From Sapientia aquatica (lineage in GTDB: Bacteria; Pseudomonadota; Gammaproteobacteria; Burkholderiales; Burkholderiaceae_D), in assembly GCF_004358105.1 (NCBI RefSeq), contig NZ_SMYL01000003.1:315371-379370 (forward strand): a stretch of DNA of 64,000 nt, written 5' to 3'. Under the pieces are notes generated by a model, which saw nothing but the letters and a program-made list of their open reading frames with translations, ran no database searches and was not told where the DNA came from. A program made the translations under genes and the position numbers. This document shows, piece by piece, positions 27,740 to 36,762 of this stretch (position 1 is its first letter; every line of letters starts with the position of its first letter).

Positions 27740-27958
27740 TCATTGATTTGCCACAACGCTTTTCACAATCAGGATGAGCGTTGTGATGAATAGTACTGCG
27801 CCAAAAATTCCTGCGATAACTACATAAATTGGGTTCAATTTTGCAACGTCTTGTTCATAGGCGCTTTTTTTGCGAACACCAAAAAACGACCAGAATACTG
27901 CTTTCAACGTGGCAAAAAACGACAGCTTGCGCTGGGATGCTTCTTTTAAATCGTCCAT
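27740..27958 (-). CDS. DUF2970 small membrane protein
   Basis: A 72-residue protein with a basic N terminus (DLKEASQRKLSFFATLKAVFWSFFGVRKKSAYEQDVAKLNP) and one membrane helix (IYVVIAGIFGAVLFITTLILIV). This is the DUF2970 family, which lies between ctaG and ctaE in betaproteobacteria. The ATG at 27958 is favoured by AGAGG upstream. A role as an accessory subunit or assembly factor is inferred from the fixed gene order only. Confidence 0.85.
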   Translation of the reverse strand: MDDLKEASQRKLSFFATLKAVFWSFFGVRKKSAYEQDVAKLNPIYVVIAGIFGAVLFITTLILIVKSVVANQ

Positions 27959-28008
27959 ATCACCTCTAAAGCAAAACGCGCCTACCACCAACAAACAACA
28001 TTGTCGAA

Positions 28009-28575
28009 CTAGGTTGGTGCTTTCACTACATTGCCGCCAACTTCAAAAAAGGTGTACGACAACGTAATGGTCGTGACATTTTTTGGTAGCTTTGGATCAA
28101 TGTAAAACACCACCGGCATTTGTCTCGCCTCGTTCGGTCCCAACGTTTGCTGCTTAAAGCAAAAGCATTCCATTTTCTTAAAAAACGCCTCGGCTTCGTG
28201 CGGCGCATAACTTGGAATCGCTTGCGCGTCCATTTTGCGGGACTGCGTATTCACGACTTCATACACGATCTGGGTCATTTCACCGGGGTGTACTTTTAAA
28301 CTACTTGCCACTGGTCTAAAACGCCAAGGACCTGTGGTGTTGGCATCAAATTCAACCGTAATTAAGCGGGTTTTATCGATTTGCGTATTATCAGGAAGCG
28401 CAACTTTGTCATCCTTGTTGGTGAGAATATTCACACCGGTTAATTCGCAGATCTGTTTATACATTGGGATCAATGCAAAACCAAAACCAAACATCAGCAC
28501 CGCTATCACGACTAACTTACCGAGCATTACTGCATTTAGTTTTGCCAGCAAGTTAGCTGCTTTCGAATTTTTCAT
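28009..28575 (-). CDS. ctaG: Cytochrome c oxidase assembly protein CtaG (Cox11)
   Basis: Membrane-anchored copper chaperone for the CuB site of subunit I. The 188-residue protein has one N-terminal helix (LVVIAVLMFGFGFALIPMYKQICELTG, with a conserved cysteine) and a periplasmic immunoglobulin-like domain. Copper-binding cysteines are in the motif KMECFCFKQQTL. The following PVVFYIDPKLP is a family hallmark. It follows the small assembly protein gene by nine bases. Confidence 0.96.
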   Translation of the reverse strand: MKNSKAANLLAKLNAVMLGKLVVIAVLMFGFGFALIPMYKQICELTGVNILTNKDDKVALPDNTQIDKTRLITVEFDANTTGPWRFRPVASSLKVHPGEMTQIVYEVVNTQSRKMDAQAIPSYAPHEAEAFFKKMECFCFKQQTLGPNEARQMPVVFYIDPKLPKNVTTITLSYTFFEVGGNVVKAPT

Positions 28576-28584
28576 TGCATCTCT

Positions 28585-28689
28585 TTACCGAAACCAAATC
28601 TGCTTAACAAATATACCGATGAAAAACACGGCTGCCATCGATGCCAAGATCAAGGCAGTTTGGAGGTTTTTAGATTTTTTATCTGTCAT
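28585..28689 (-). CDS. Cytochrome oxidase small assembly protein
   Basis: A 34-residue single-helix protein: a charged start (MTDKKSKNLQ) and one membrane helix (TALILASMAAVFFIGIFVKQIW). Tiny proteins of this design lie between ctaD and ctaG in many Burkholderiales. The ATG at 28689 gives the expected form. An in-frame ATG at 28710 with a better-placed AGGGAG would add seven residues (MLPNVLA), but its ribosome binding site lies in a hairpin. Its function beyond the cluster context is unknown. Confidence 0.72.
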   Translation of the reverse strand: MTDKKSKNLQTALILASMAAVFFIGIFVKQIWFR

Positions 28690-28700
28690 CGCAAGCACGT

Positions 28701-28720
28701 TAGGGAGCATGCGCTCCCTA
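28701..28720 (-). promoter_or_regulatory. Hairpin between ctaD and the small assembly gene
   Basis: TAGGGAGC (28701-28708) and GCTCCCTA (28713-28720) form an 8-bp stem around ATGC. In the minus-strand transcript it sits 6 bases after the ctaD stop. The stem contains AGGGAG and the ATG of the alternative start at 28710. It could tune ctaD mRNA stability or downstream translation. There is no T run, so it is not an intrinsic terminator. Confidence 0.5.
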
Positions 28721-28726
28721 CCTTTA

Positions 28727-30349
28727 TTATTTGACTGTTGGTGGTGTTTCAAATGTGTGGAATGGGGCTGGGCTTGGTACTGTCCATTCCAAACCTTCCG
28801 CGCCTTCCCAAGGTTTATCTTCTGCCTTCTTGCCGCCACGATACGCTGGCAACACAACGAAGAACAGGAAATACACTTGAGTCAGACCAAAGCCGAACGC
28901 GCCGATTGTTGCCAACTGATTGAAATCCGTAAATTGTGCTGGATAGTCAGCATAACGACGTGGCATACCTGCTAAGCCCAAGAAGTGCATTGGGAAGAAG
29001 GTCACGTTGAACCAGATTAACGAATTCCAGAAATGGATTTTGCCGCGCAGTTCGTTGTACATGAAACCGGTCCATTTTGGACTCCAGTAGTAAAAACCAG
29101 CAAACAACGCAAACAAAGAACCAGCCACCAATACATAGTGGAAATGGGCCACAACGTAGTAGGTATCTTGCATTTGAATATCGATTGGAGTCACCGCTAA
29201 GATTAAGCCAGTAAAACCACCGATGGTGAATACGAAAATAAAACCGACCGCAAATAACATCGGCGTTTCGAATGTCATCGAACCTTGCCACATTGTTGCG
29301 ATCCAGTTAAACACCTTCACGCCGGTTGGCACCGCGATCAACATCGTTGCATACATGAAGAACAACTGCGCTGTCACTGGCATTCCAGTAGTAAACATGT
29401 GGTGCGCCCAAACGATGAAGGACAAAATCGCGATAGACGATGTTGCGTACACCATGGATGCATAACCGAACAATTGCTTACGTGCGAAAGCTGGGATGAT
29501 CTGAGAAACAATACCGAACGCTGGCAAAATCATGATGTACACCTCTGGATGTCCGAAGAACCAGAAAATATGTTGATACATCACAGGGTCGCCGCCGCCG
29601 GCCGCGTTAAAGAAGGAAGTGCCGAAATGACGATCCGTCAAAGTCATCGTAATCGCGCCAGCCAACACCGGCATAACAGCGATCAATAAGTAAGCAGTAA
29701 TCAACCATGTCCAGCAGAACATCGGCATCTTCATCAATGTCATGCCAGGAGCGCGCATGTTCAAAATCGTCGTGATGATGTTGATCGAACCCATGATGGA
29801 CGAAGCACCCATGATATGCACAGCGAAAATCGCCATGTCCATACCAGGTCCCATTTGAGTTGATAACGGTGCATACAAAGTCCAGCCAGCAGCCGTTGCG
29901 CCGCCAGGAACCAAGAACGAGGTCGTCAACAGAATCGCAGCAGGTGGCATTAACCAGAATGAGAAGTTATTCATCCGCGCAAAAGCCATATCGGATGCGC
30001 CGATTTGCAGCGGGATCATCCAGTTAGCGAAACCAACAAAGGCCGGCATAATCGCGCCGAACACCATGACCAAACCGTGCATCGTGGTCAATTGATTAAA
30101 GAACTCTGGTTGCATCAATTGCAAACCAGGTTGGAACAATTCAGCGCGAATTAATAACGCCATCACACCGCCAGCCAACAACATGGTGAAGGAGAAAATT
30201 AAATACAGCGTACCGATATCTTTGTGGTTGGTTGCAAACAACCAGCGACGAAATCCATGCGGGTGATCGTGCGCGTGGTCATGGTCGTGTCCATGATCAT
30301 GGCCGTGAGAATGATCAGCGTGGGCGTGATCCATTGCGATGTTGCTCAT
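28727..30349 (-). CDS. ctaD: Cytochrome c oxidase subunit I
   Basis: Catalytic subunit with heme a and the heme a3-CuB centre. The 540-residue protein has twelve membrane segments. Visible motifs include the heme ligand in [13 protein letters not shown], the CuB/cross-link region [39 protein letters not shown], and the heme ligands in [13 protein letters not shown]. The N terminus before [16 protein letters not shown] is unusually rich in histidine and aspartate. It lies 16 bases downstream of ctaC, in the conserved ctaC-ctaD order. Confidence 0.98.
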   Translation of the reverse strand: MSNIAMDHAHADHSHGHDHGHDHDHAHDHPHGFRRWLFATNHKDIGTLYLIFSFTMLLAGGVMALLIRAELFQPGLQLMQPEFFNQLTTMHGLVMVFGAIMPAFVGFANWMIPLQIGASDMAFARMNNFSFWLMPPAAILLTTSFLVPGGATAAGWTLYAPLSTQMGPGMDMAIFAVHIMGASSIMGSINIITTILNMRAPGMTLMKMPMFCWTWLITAYLLIAVMPVLAGAITMTLTDRHFGTSFFNAAGGGDPVMYQHIFWFFGHPEVYIMILPAFGIVSQIIPAFARKQLFGYASMVYATSSIAILSFIVWAHHMFTTGMPVTAQLFFMYATMLIAVPTGVKVFNWIATMWQGSMTFETPMLFAVGFIFVFTIGGFTGLILAVTPIDIQMQDTYYVVAHFHYVLVAGSLFALFAGFYYWSPKWTGFMYNELRGKIHFWNSLIWFNVTFFPMHFLGLAGMPRRYADYPAQFTDFNQLATIGAFGFGLTQVYFLFFVVLPAYRGGKKAEDKPWEGAEGLEWTVPSPAPFHTFETPPTVK

Positions 30350-30365
30350 TAGAATCTCCTATGAA

Positions 30366-31556
30366 TTACTTACGCGCAGCCAGAACTTCTGCTGGTTGAA
30401 CAATATTTTCTTGGGCTTTGTTTGACCAGTTATTACGAGTGTAAGTAATAACAGCAGCGATCTCGGTATCGGACAAGACGCTCTTCCAAGTTGGCATCGC
30501 GTTTTTACCGTTCAATACCAAATGGATTTGTGCGTCTTTCCCGCCATTGACTACAGCAGAACCGTCCAATGCTGGGAATGCGCCGGGTACACCTTTACCG
30601 TTTGCTTGATGGCACACTACGCAGTTTGCTGTGTACACTTTTTCGCCGCGTTGTTTCAATTCATCGACAGTCCAAGTTTTATTTGGATCATCGGCTAACG
30701 CTGCCATTTCTTTTTTCTTGGAATCGACCCAGACTTTGTAGTCTGCTTCGCTCACAACGTTGACGACCACTGGCATGAACGCGTGCTCTTTGCCGCACAA
30801 TTCAACGCATTGACCACGGTATTTACCGACCTTTTCCGCTTTAAACCAAGTATCACGTACAAAACCTGGGATCGCATCCTGCTTCAAACCGAATGCAGGA
30901 ATAGTCCATGAGTGGATGACGTCATTTGCAGTAGTAATGATGCGGACTTTTTTGTTGACTGGGACAACGACTTCGTTATCGACTTCGATCAGGTAGTTTT
31001 CGCCACGAGCTTGGGTTGGGGCTTTACCTGGCGCGCCAATTTGTTCGCGCGGAGTGGATAAAGTCGACAAGAATGAAATGCCTTCGCCTTCACCTTTGAT
31101 GTAGTCGTAACCCCATTTCCATTGCATACCCGTTACTTTGATGGTGATGTCGGAATTGGAAGTGTCTTTCATCGCAACCACGGTTTTGGTCGCTGGCAAA
31201 GCCATACCAATAACGATTAAGAATGGAACGATGGTCCATGCGATTTCAACGGTAATGCTTTCGTGGAAGGTCGCTGGTTTGTGGCCTAAGGATTTGCGGT
31301 GTTTCAGGATGGAATAAAACATTACTCCGAACACCACAACGAAAATCGCCAAGCAAATACCCATCATCAAGTTGTGAATGGAATAGATTTGTTCTGCAAT
31401 TTGCGTCACAGGCTGCTGGAATGTCATTTGACGTACCGCAGGGCCACCTTTGCTATCAACAACATTTTGAACAACTTGCTGCGCCCAAGATGACGTCCCT
31501 GCTGCCATCATTAAGGAACCGAGCATTAACGATGGTAATCGCTTCGCATGTTTCAT
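30366..31556 (-). CDS. ctaC: Cytochrome c oxidase subunit II with C-terminal cytochrome c
   Basis: Electron-entry subunit with the binuclear CuA site. The 396-residue protein has a signal peptide, two membrane helices (about 52-76 and 95-117) and the cupredoxin domain with DVIHSWTIPAFGLKQD and the CuA ligands in RGQCVELCGKEHAFMPV. An added C-terminal cytochrome c domain (from about 305) has the heme motif CVVCHQANGKGVPGAFPAL and a distal methionine region KNAMPTWKSVL. The fused domain makes this a caa3-like enzyme. It heads the minus-strand oxidase operon, with a 418-bp upstream gap. Confidence 0.97.
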   Translation of the reverse strand: MKHAKRLPSLMLGSLMMAAGTSSWAQQVVQNVVDSKGGPAVRQMTFQQPVTQIAEQIYSIHNLMMGICLAIFVVVFGVMFYSILKHRKSLGHKPATFHESITVEIAWTIVPFLIVIGMALPATKTVVAMKDTSNSDITIKVTGMQWKWGYDYIKGEGEGISFLSTLSTPREQIGAPGKAPTQARGENYLIEVDNEVVVPVNKKVRIITTANDVIHSWTIPAFGLKQDAIPGFVRDTWFKAEKVGKYRGQCVELCGKEHAFMPVVVNVVSEADYKVWVDSKKKEMAALADDPNKTWTVDELKQRGEKVYTANCVVCHQANGKGVPGAFPALDGSAVVNGGKDAQIHLVLNGKNAMPTWKSVLSDTEIAAVITYTRNNWSNKAQENIVQPAEVLAARK

Positions 31557-31974
31557 GTTTTCCCCAAAAAACCAATTAGAATTCTTATCACTAGGTAGCC
31601 TAAGCCGGACACAATTTAGCTAAAAAATTGGGCTTAAAATTTACCCCTGCCGTTACTTAAAAACTTAAAACACTTACTGAAATCAAGCACTTGCGCGCTG
31701 ATTTGGATGGCATAGCTACTGTGTACCGATTGTTCAGACGAGTATTGAAAAGAATGTAACAAATACCAATAAAAACAATAATTTACTAAAAATAATATGT
31801 TTTTTAATAAAAAACTGAGGCAGCTATATATCTAGGTGATATCCCATATTGACGAGAGTATATGTCGAAAACAGGCTTGCCATCAAGCAAAATGCTGCCA
31901 AAAATCAATTGATGTACCGCAAAAAAGTTCTCAATTATGGAACAAATATTTAACACAGATCAAAAACTGCCGAC
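31557..31974. other. AT-rich gap upstream of ctaC
   Basis: This 418-bp stretch carries no convincing reading frame. It must hold the ctaC promoter on the minus strand, but I could not fix a -35/-10 pair. The middle (about 31750-31830) is very rich in A and T. It ends at the bioC-like gene, whose stop is at 31975, so no plus-strand gene starts here. Confidence 0.6.
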
Positions 31975-32877
31975 TTAATTCCGTCGATCGATGAATTGAA
32001 TAACGCTTTCCCCGGATTTGTTTGTTTTAGGCATTGGCTTAAAAGCATGGCCGTAGATAATTTCTAAGGTCAATGGAATCCGCCCATCGGCAGCACGCAT
32101 CCCATCCAATCTAGTTCGCATCTGATTCCATTGCAACTTTCCCGTCAGCGATTTGTTACGGGTGGCTAGCGGATTACCGCCCAGGGCGCGCACTTCAGTC
32201 AATAATTGATCGACCGTTTCGTAGGTCAACGTAATGACTTCCATGTCCATGACGGGGGTCGAAAATCCGGCATTCACCAGCATATCGCCAAAATCGTGCA
32301 TATCCACAAACGGCAACGTATGCGGGGTTAAGCTGCCGTCAAAGGCGGTGCGGATTTCTTTCAAACTATCCGGTCCGAAAGACGAAAACATCAGCAAACC
32401 GTTAGTACGCAAAAGGCGGCGCCATTCTTTGAACACCTGATCCGGTTCCGGATGCCAATGCAGCGCTAAGTTAGACCAAACCAAGTCCATCGATTGATCC
32501 GCAAACGGCGTTGCGCCAAAGTTTCCGGTCACCATTTGGGAATTACTCGACGTGCCTTTGGAAAACAGCCATTTCGACATCAAACGCTGCAACGACGAAT
32601 CCGCGGCAGCGCGCTCTTTTAGTACGCGGCTTAGCAACTGGTGGCTACCATCCAAGCCAAGTACGTGCGCTTTGGGATAGTTATTTTGCAAGACGCCTAA
32701 ATCAGCGCCGCGACCACAACCTGCATCCAAGACGTGTGCAGGGTCCAAACGCACTAATTGCAAGCGCTCCAGCATACGCGCGGCGATCTCGCGATAGACG
32801 AAATCAGCCGGCGCTCGGCGCTCGGGTCGGTTAAAGGCGGCTCGTACTGACGCTAATTCGATTGGCGCACTTTGCAT
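31975..32877 (-). CDS. bioC: BioC-like malonyl-ACP O-methyltransferase
   Basis: BioC methylates malonyl-ACP to start pimeloyl synthesis for biotin. The 300-residue SAM-dependent methyltransferase has motif I in HVLDAGCGRGADLGVLQNNYP, the DLVWSNLALHWHPEPDQVFKEWRRLLRTNGLLMFSSFGPDSLKEIR block that is characteristic of BioC, and the downstream DMHDFGDMLVNAGF. No other bio genes are in the window. The family assignment is good, but some BioC-like enzymes have other substrates. It diverges from comF. Confidence 0.85.
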   Translation of the reverse strand: MQSAPIELASVRAAFNRPERRAPADFVYREIAARMLERLQLVRLDPAHVLDAGCGRGADLGVLQNNYPKAHVLGLDGSHQLLSRVLKERAAADSSLQRLMSKWLFSKGTSSNSQMVTGNFGATPFADQSMDLVWSNLALHWHPEPDQVFKEWRRLLRTNGLLMFSSFGPDSLKEIRTAFDGSLTPHTLPFVDMHDFGDMLVNAGFSTPVMDMEVITLTYETVDQLLTEVRALGGNPLATRNKSLTGKLQWNQMRTRLDGMRAADGRIPLTLEIIYGHAFKPMPKTNKSGESVIQFIDRRN

Positions 32878-32957
32878 AAATACAATTCGTTATGATAAAA
32901 ATATTTTTTAAGGTTGAATTCAACGTCCAATCGTCGATTTAACATCAAACACCGCTC

Positions 32958-33728
32958 ATGCACTTGAAATTGGCGCACATTCTATCGAAAAACATCTTAT
33001 TCCGCGCCCAACAAGCATTGCGCGAAGCAACTCGTTGTTTTCCGAACAGTTGCCAACTGTGCGGCATCGAAACGCACGACATTCTATGCGCGGAGTGCGT
33101 CAACCAATTTTTTACGGCTAACCAGCCAAACAGCTTCAGTCGCTGCCAAATCTGCGCTTTACCCGTTCTGCGTCAATCAACCACATGCGGCACATGCATC
33201 AACAAACCACCTGCCTTTGATGCCACTTTCGTCGCCTGCGATTATTCAGCGCCGCTCGATCAATTAATCTTATCGCTCAAATTTGGACACCGTTTAGCCC
33301 TGGCTCCGATGATGGCTAGATTAATGGCGCAATCAATCCAAGCTGCGCCAAATACATCTTGGCCGGATGTCATCATTCCCGTGCCGTTGAGCAAAGAACG
33401 TTTAGCGTAACGTGGATTTAATCAAGCATTAGAAATTTGCAAACCGTTAGCCAAAATAATTAAGCTCCCCTACCAAGCGCGCCTCTTGATGCGGGTGCGC
33501 GATACACAGCAACAAACCCAACTCCACCCCAATCAACGGCATAAAAATATTAAATACGCTTTTTCCCCCAACGAGCGCTATGAAGATAAAATACGCGGCT
33601 TACACATTGGCGTAGTTGACGACGTAATTACCACCGGCGCAACCTTGCACGAAGTCGCAGCTTGCTTGAAGCGGCATGGCGCAGCAAGAGTGACCAATTA
33701 TGTGTTTGCCCGGACACCACCGCATTAG
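32958..33728 (+). pseudogene. comF: comF, interrupted by an in-frame stop codon
   Basis: ComF-family phosphoribosyltransferase-like protein linked to DNA uptake. The first part (32958-33410) has the zinc-ribbon cysteines (CQLCGIETHDILCAEC, CQICALP, CGTC) and runs to VPLSKERLA. There a TAA at 33408-33410 interrupts the conserved RLAQRGFNQAL stretch. Reading continues in the same frame with RGFNQALEICKPLAK and an intact PRPP loop VVDDVITTGATLHEV, ending at 33728. A single C-to-T change (CAA to TAA) explains the break. All other motifs are preserved, so the lesion is recent or a sequencing error. Confidence 0.85.
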
Positions 33729-33797
33729 TTGGCACGCTTCAATACACTTTGTACGCCGCGCCAAACCCACATTTAGCAGTTCACTGAGGAGTTTATT

Positions 33798-34268
33798 TTG
33801 TTCCACGTCGTTCTGGTTGAACCGGAAATCCCGCCCAATACCGGCAACATTATTCGTCTATGCGCCAATACCGGCGCACAATTACATTTGATTGAACCGC
33901 TAGGTTTTCCCTTAGAAGACAGCAAACTCAAGCGCGCTGGCTTGGATTATCACGAGTACGCCAAAATGCGCGTGCATCCGAATTGGGATGCGTTTATGGC
34001 CGAATTAAACCCCGATCCGACGCGCCTGTTCGCCATGACTACACATGGATCGGGCGTATTCTCGCAAGCGCGCTTTCAGCCTGGCGATGTGTTTGTGTTC
34101 GGCTCTGAAACCAAAGGCCTCGATCCAGCTTTGCGCAATTCGTTTCCTACCGCGCAGCGCATTCGTTTGCCTATGCGGCCCGACAACCGTAGCTTGAATT
34201 TATCCAACAGTGTGGCAATTGTGGTCTATGAAGCTTGGCGGCAAAACGGCTTTGATGGTGGCGCTTAG
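33798..34268 (+). CDS. trmL: tRNA (cytidine(34)-2'-O)-methyltransferase TrmL
   Basis: SPOUT methyltransferase that modifies the wobble base of certain leucine tRNAs. The 156-residue protein starts at a TTG (33798) with GAGGA seven bases upstream and reads FHVVLVEPEIPPNTGNIIRLCANTGAQLHLIEPLGF. The SAM-knot motifs are VFGSETKGLDPAL and IRLPMRPDNRSLNLSNSVAIVVYEAWRQ. It follows comF, as in related genomes. There is no ATG alternative that keeps the conserved N terminus. Confidence 0.95.
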   Translation: MFHVVLVEPEIPPNTGNIIRLCANTGAQLHLIEPLGFPLEDSKLKRAGLDYHEYAKMRVHPNWDAFMAELNPDPTRLFAMTTHGSGVFSQARFQPGDVFVFGSETKGLDPALRNSFPTAQRIRLPMRPDNRSLNLSNSVAIVVYEAWRQNGFDGGA

Positions 34269-34334
34269 TAATATTTTATTAATGAACACACTGTGTTAAC
34301 ATCTGCGCCACGTTTTATTTTCAAAGGAATTACC

Positions 34335-34814
34335 ATGTTCTCAAGCACATTCAAAACCTTCGCTAGCATCGTTAGCACAGCATTACTTGTTAGCTCTGCC
34401 TACGCGCATGAATTCACGTTGGGCGACATCCAAATTGCCCATCCGTACGCGCGCGCCACGGTAGCGCAGCAAACCTCGGGCGGCGCGTATTTTGGGTTGG
34501 AAAACAAAGGCAAGCAGGACGACAAATTAGTCAAAGTCAGCGGCACGATCGCTAAATCGGTCGAAATTCACAATATGGAAATGGCGGGCGACGTCATGAA
34601 AATGCGTGAAGTCGATGGCATTGAATTAAAAGCTGGCAGCAAAATCAGCATGAAACCGGCTGGCGGCTATCACATTATGTTGATTGGCTTAACGCAGCCG
34701 TTGAAAGCGGGCGATAAATTTCCGCTGACTTTGCAGTTTGAAAAAGCGGGCAAGATTGAAGTCGTTGTGCACGTCGAGGCCGCCTCAGCCGCGCCTATGG
34801 AACACCAACATTAA
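34335..34814 (+). CDS. Periplasmic copper chaperone, PCu(A)C family
   Basis: PCuAC proteins deliver Cu(I) to the CuA site of cytochrome oxidase in the periplasm. The start at 34335 (after AAAGGA) gives 159 residues with a signal peptide ending AYAHEFTLG. The mature domain has the family copper motif: HNMEMAGDVMKMREV with its histidine and methionines, then GGYHIMLIGL. A C-terminal PMEHQH tail may add metal binding. It is monocistronic, but its role fits the oxidase cluster a few kilobases away. Confidence 0.9.
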   Translation: MFSSTFKTFASIVSTALLVSSAYAHEFTLGDIQIAHPYARATVAQQTSGGAYFGLENKGKQDDKLVKVSGTIAKSVEIHNMEMAGDVMKMREVDGIELKAGSKISMKPAGGYHIMLIGLTQPLKAGDKFPLTLQFEKAGKIEVVVHVEAASAAPMEHQH

Positions 34815-34840
34815 TGCATTCTTTTTATAACAAAGCGCGC

Positions 34841-35308
34841 TTATTTGCGCACTTTAGCCAGTAATTTTGAAGTCGAGCGATCATGCAAGAACGTGATCGC
34901 TTCGACCTTCCCACCGTAAGATAAGACTTCCTTCCCTTCTGGAATCGCATCCATCTGATAATCGCCACCCTTGGCGTAAATATCAGGATGGCCAACTTTG
35001 ACGATTTCTAGCGCCGTATCTTCTTCAAACGCCACCACCAAACTGACCGATTCCAGCGCGGCCAACACCGCCATGCGATCAGCGCACGTATTAATCGGTC
35101 TATCGTCACCTTTTCCTAAACGCTTAACCGACGCGTCGGTATTAACCGCCACCACTAACGATGCGCCCAGTTCACGTGCCTGCTCCAGATAGGTCACATG
35201 ACCGCGATGCAAAATATCAAATACACCATTGGTCAGCACAACCGGCTTGGGTAAATCTTGCATCCGTTGTTGTAATTGCTCGACTGTGGTGATTTTATTT
35301 TCAAACAT
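34841..35308 (-). CDS. rfaE2: D-glycero-beta-D-manno-heptose 1-phosphate adenylyltransferase
   Basis: Makes ADP-heptose for the lipopolysaccharide inner core. The 155-residue protein corresponds to the C-terminal half of E. coli HldE, here a separate gene. Motifs: VVLTNGVFDILHRGHVTYLEQARELG with the nucleotidyltransferase HxGH-type signature (HRGH), and DIYAKGGDYQMDAIPEGKEV plus the C-terminal HDRSTSKLLAKVRK. The kinase half (rfaE1) is not in the window. It converges on the copper chaperone gene. Confidence 0.94.
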   Translation of the reverse strand: MFENKITTVEQLQQRMQDLPKPVVLTNGVFDILHRGHVTYLEQARELGASLVVAVNTDASVKRLGKGDDRPINTCADRMAVLAALESVSLVVAFEEDTALEIVKVGHPDIYAKGGDYQMDAIPEGKEVLSYGGKVEAITFLHDRSTSKLLAKVRK

Positions 35309-35435
35309 ACTGGCTCCGTTGCTATAGTGAATTGGACTAATTTTAGACCGCGCAGATGATAACAGGTATCGATTTTATCGTGAGCCAATTGCTGTGGTCG
35401 CTCGATATCCAAGGTTAAGGCAAACAAACGGCTCG

Positions 35436-35473
35436 GTCAGGTTTTTGTCAGGAAAATGTCATACCGCTGTCAG
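35436..35473. promoter_or_regulatory. Four 11-bp-phased GTCAG repeats upstream of the RND operon
   Basis: GTCAG or GTCAT starts at 35436, 35447, 35458 and 35469, exactly 11 bases apart, so all face the same side of the helix. Direct repeats at this spacing are the usual binding pattern of OmpR-type response regulators. A 8-bp inverted repeat (CTTCGTAG with CTACGAAG, 35479-35506) follows. The efflux operon starts at 35590. Confidence 0.6.
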
Positions 35474-35589
35474 TAAATCTTCGTAGACTAGTTGCAAACT
35501 ACGAAGCATCAGCCGTCTGCGCTCGATGTATCTGATAGTAATCCGCTAAAAAAATTGGCAATTGTCTCCCCCAATAAACGAGTCAGCAC

Positions 35590-36762
35590 ATGAAAAACAA
35601 CAGCGAATTTAGCTCCGCCCCCCTGAAAAAGCCAATTGCCATCGCGGTTGCGTGTTTAGTGCTCGTCGGCGCAGGCGCGCTCTACATTGGCAAATCGCAT
35701 TCGGAAGAAAGCAAGAAAACGGCGACAGTCGATGCCCCGATGTTCACCGCGCAAGGCGATAAATTAACGGTGCCAGCCGATTCGCCATTACGCAAACGTT
35801 TGGCAGTTGCAGCAGTTAGCTCTGCCGCGCCGATTCATACGATTGATATTCCTGGCGTGGTCGAGGCCGATCCAGCCAATACAGTTAATATCCTGCCGCC
35901 GCTCACCGGGCGCTTGCTTGAGCTAAAAGTTAAATTAGGCGATGCAGTCAAAGCCGGACAAATCGTTGCGGTAATGAGCTCACCCGATTTAGCCCAAGCC
36001 TATGCGGACGCCGACAAAGCGCGTGATGCGCTTGAGCTTGCACAAAAAGCCCAGCAACGCGGTGAAGGTGTCAACAGCGCGGGCGCCAACGCGGCCAAAG
36101 ATTTAGAACAAATTAAGAGCAATACTAATCAAGCCTTGGCCGAATTCAATCGCGCCCAAGCGCGCTTAAAAACATTGGGCGTTTCCAGCGATAGCAAAGA
36201 CAACACCAATCGCCTACTCACGATCGTCGCGCCTGTTTCAGGAACCGTTACCGCGCTCAATCCCGGCAAAGGTGCTTACCTTAACGACCCGACCGCTAGC
36301 ATCATGACCATCGCCAATCTCGATACCGTTTGGGTCACCGCCAATGTGCCGGAAGATTTGGTCTCCAAATTACACAAAGATCAATCCGCCGAAATCAGCT
36401 TGCAATCCTATCCCGATCAAACCTGGCAAGGAAAAATCAACTCCATCAGCGCGGTGCTCGAACCGGACACGCATCGCAATAAGGCGCGGATTAGTTTCAA
36501 TAATGCTGATGGCCGCCTAAAGCCGAACATGTATGCCAACGTCAAACTGGCAACGGCTCAAACGGGCAAATTGATGATTCCTACTTCGGCGTTATTAATG
36601 AATAACGACAGCATCACCGTATTTGTTGAGACCTCGCCGTGGGTATTTGTGCGCCGCACTGTCACCATCGGCAGCGAAGATGGGGAACAAGTTAGTGTGT
36701 TGTCGGGTTTAGCCGCCAATGAGCGTGTGATCGTGCGTGGCGGAGTTTTACTCAATGATTAA
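35590..36762 (+). CDS. RND efflux periplasmic adaptor (CzcB/CusB-like)
   Basis: Membrane-fusion subunit linking an inner-membrane RND pump to an outer-membrane channel. The 390-residue protein has one N-terminal membrane anchor (IAIAVACLVLVGAGALYIG), a lipoyl/barrel-sandwich domain (ILPPLTGRLLELKVKLGDAVKAGQIVAVMSSPDLAQAYADADKAR), an alpha-hairpin, and beta-barrel and membrane-proximal domains ending NERVIVRGGVLLND. It overlaps the pump gene by eight bases. Family wording points to the heavy-metal (HME) class; the metal cannot be fixed. Confidence 0.9.
   Translation: MKNNSEFSSAPLKKPIAIAVACLVLVGAGALYIGKSHSEESKKTATVDAPMFTAQGDKLTVPADSPLRKRLAVAAVSSAAPIHTIDIPGVVEADPANTVNILPPLTGRLLELKVKLGDAVKAGQIVAVMSSPDLAQAYADADKARDALELAQKAQQRGEGVNSAGANAAKDLEQIKSNTNQALAEFNRAQARLKTLGVSSDSKDNTNRLLTIVAPVSGTVTALNPGKGAYLNDPTASIMTIANLDTVWVTANVPEDLVSKLHKDQSAEISLQSYPDQTWQGKINSISAVLEPDTHRNKARISFNNADGRLKPNMYANVKLATAQTGKLMIPTSALLMNNDSITVFVETSPWVFVRRTVTIGSEDGEQVSVLSGLAANERVIVRGGVLLND

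Noticed and set aside
33486-33728. A separate small phosphoribosyltransferase gene
   Set aside because: It is in the same frame as the upstream part of comF and joins to it through a single stop codon, so it is the second half of the broken comF, not an independent gene.
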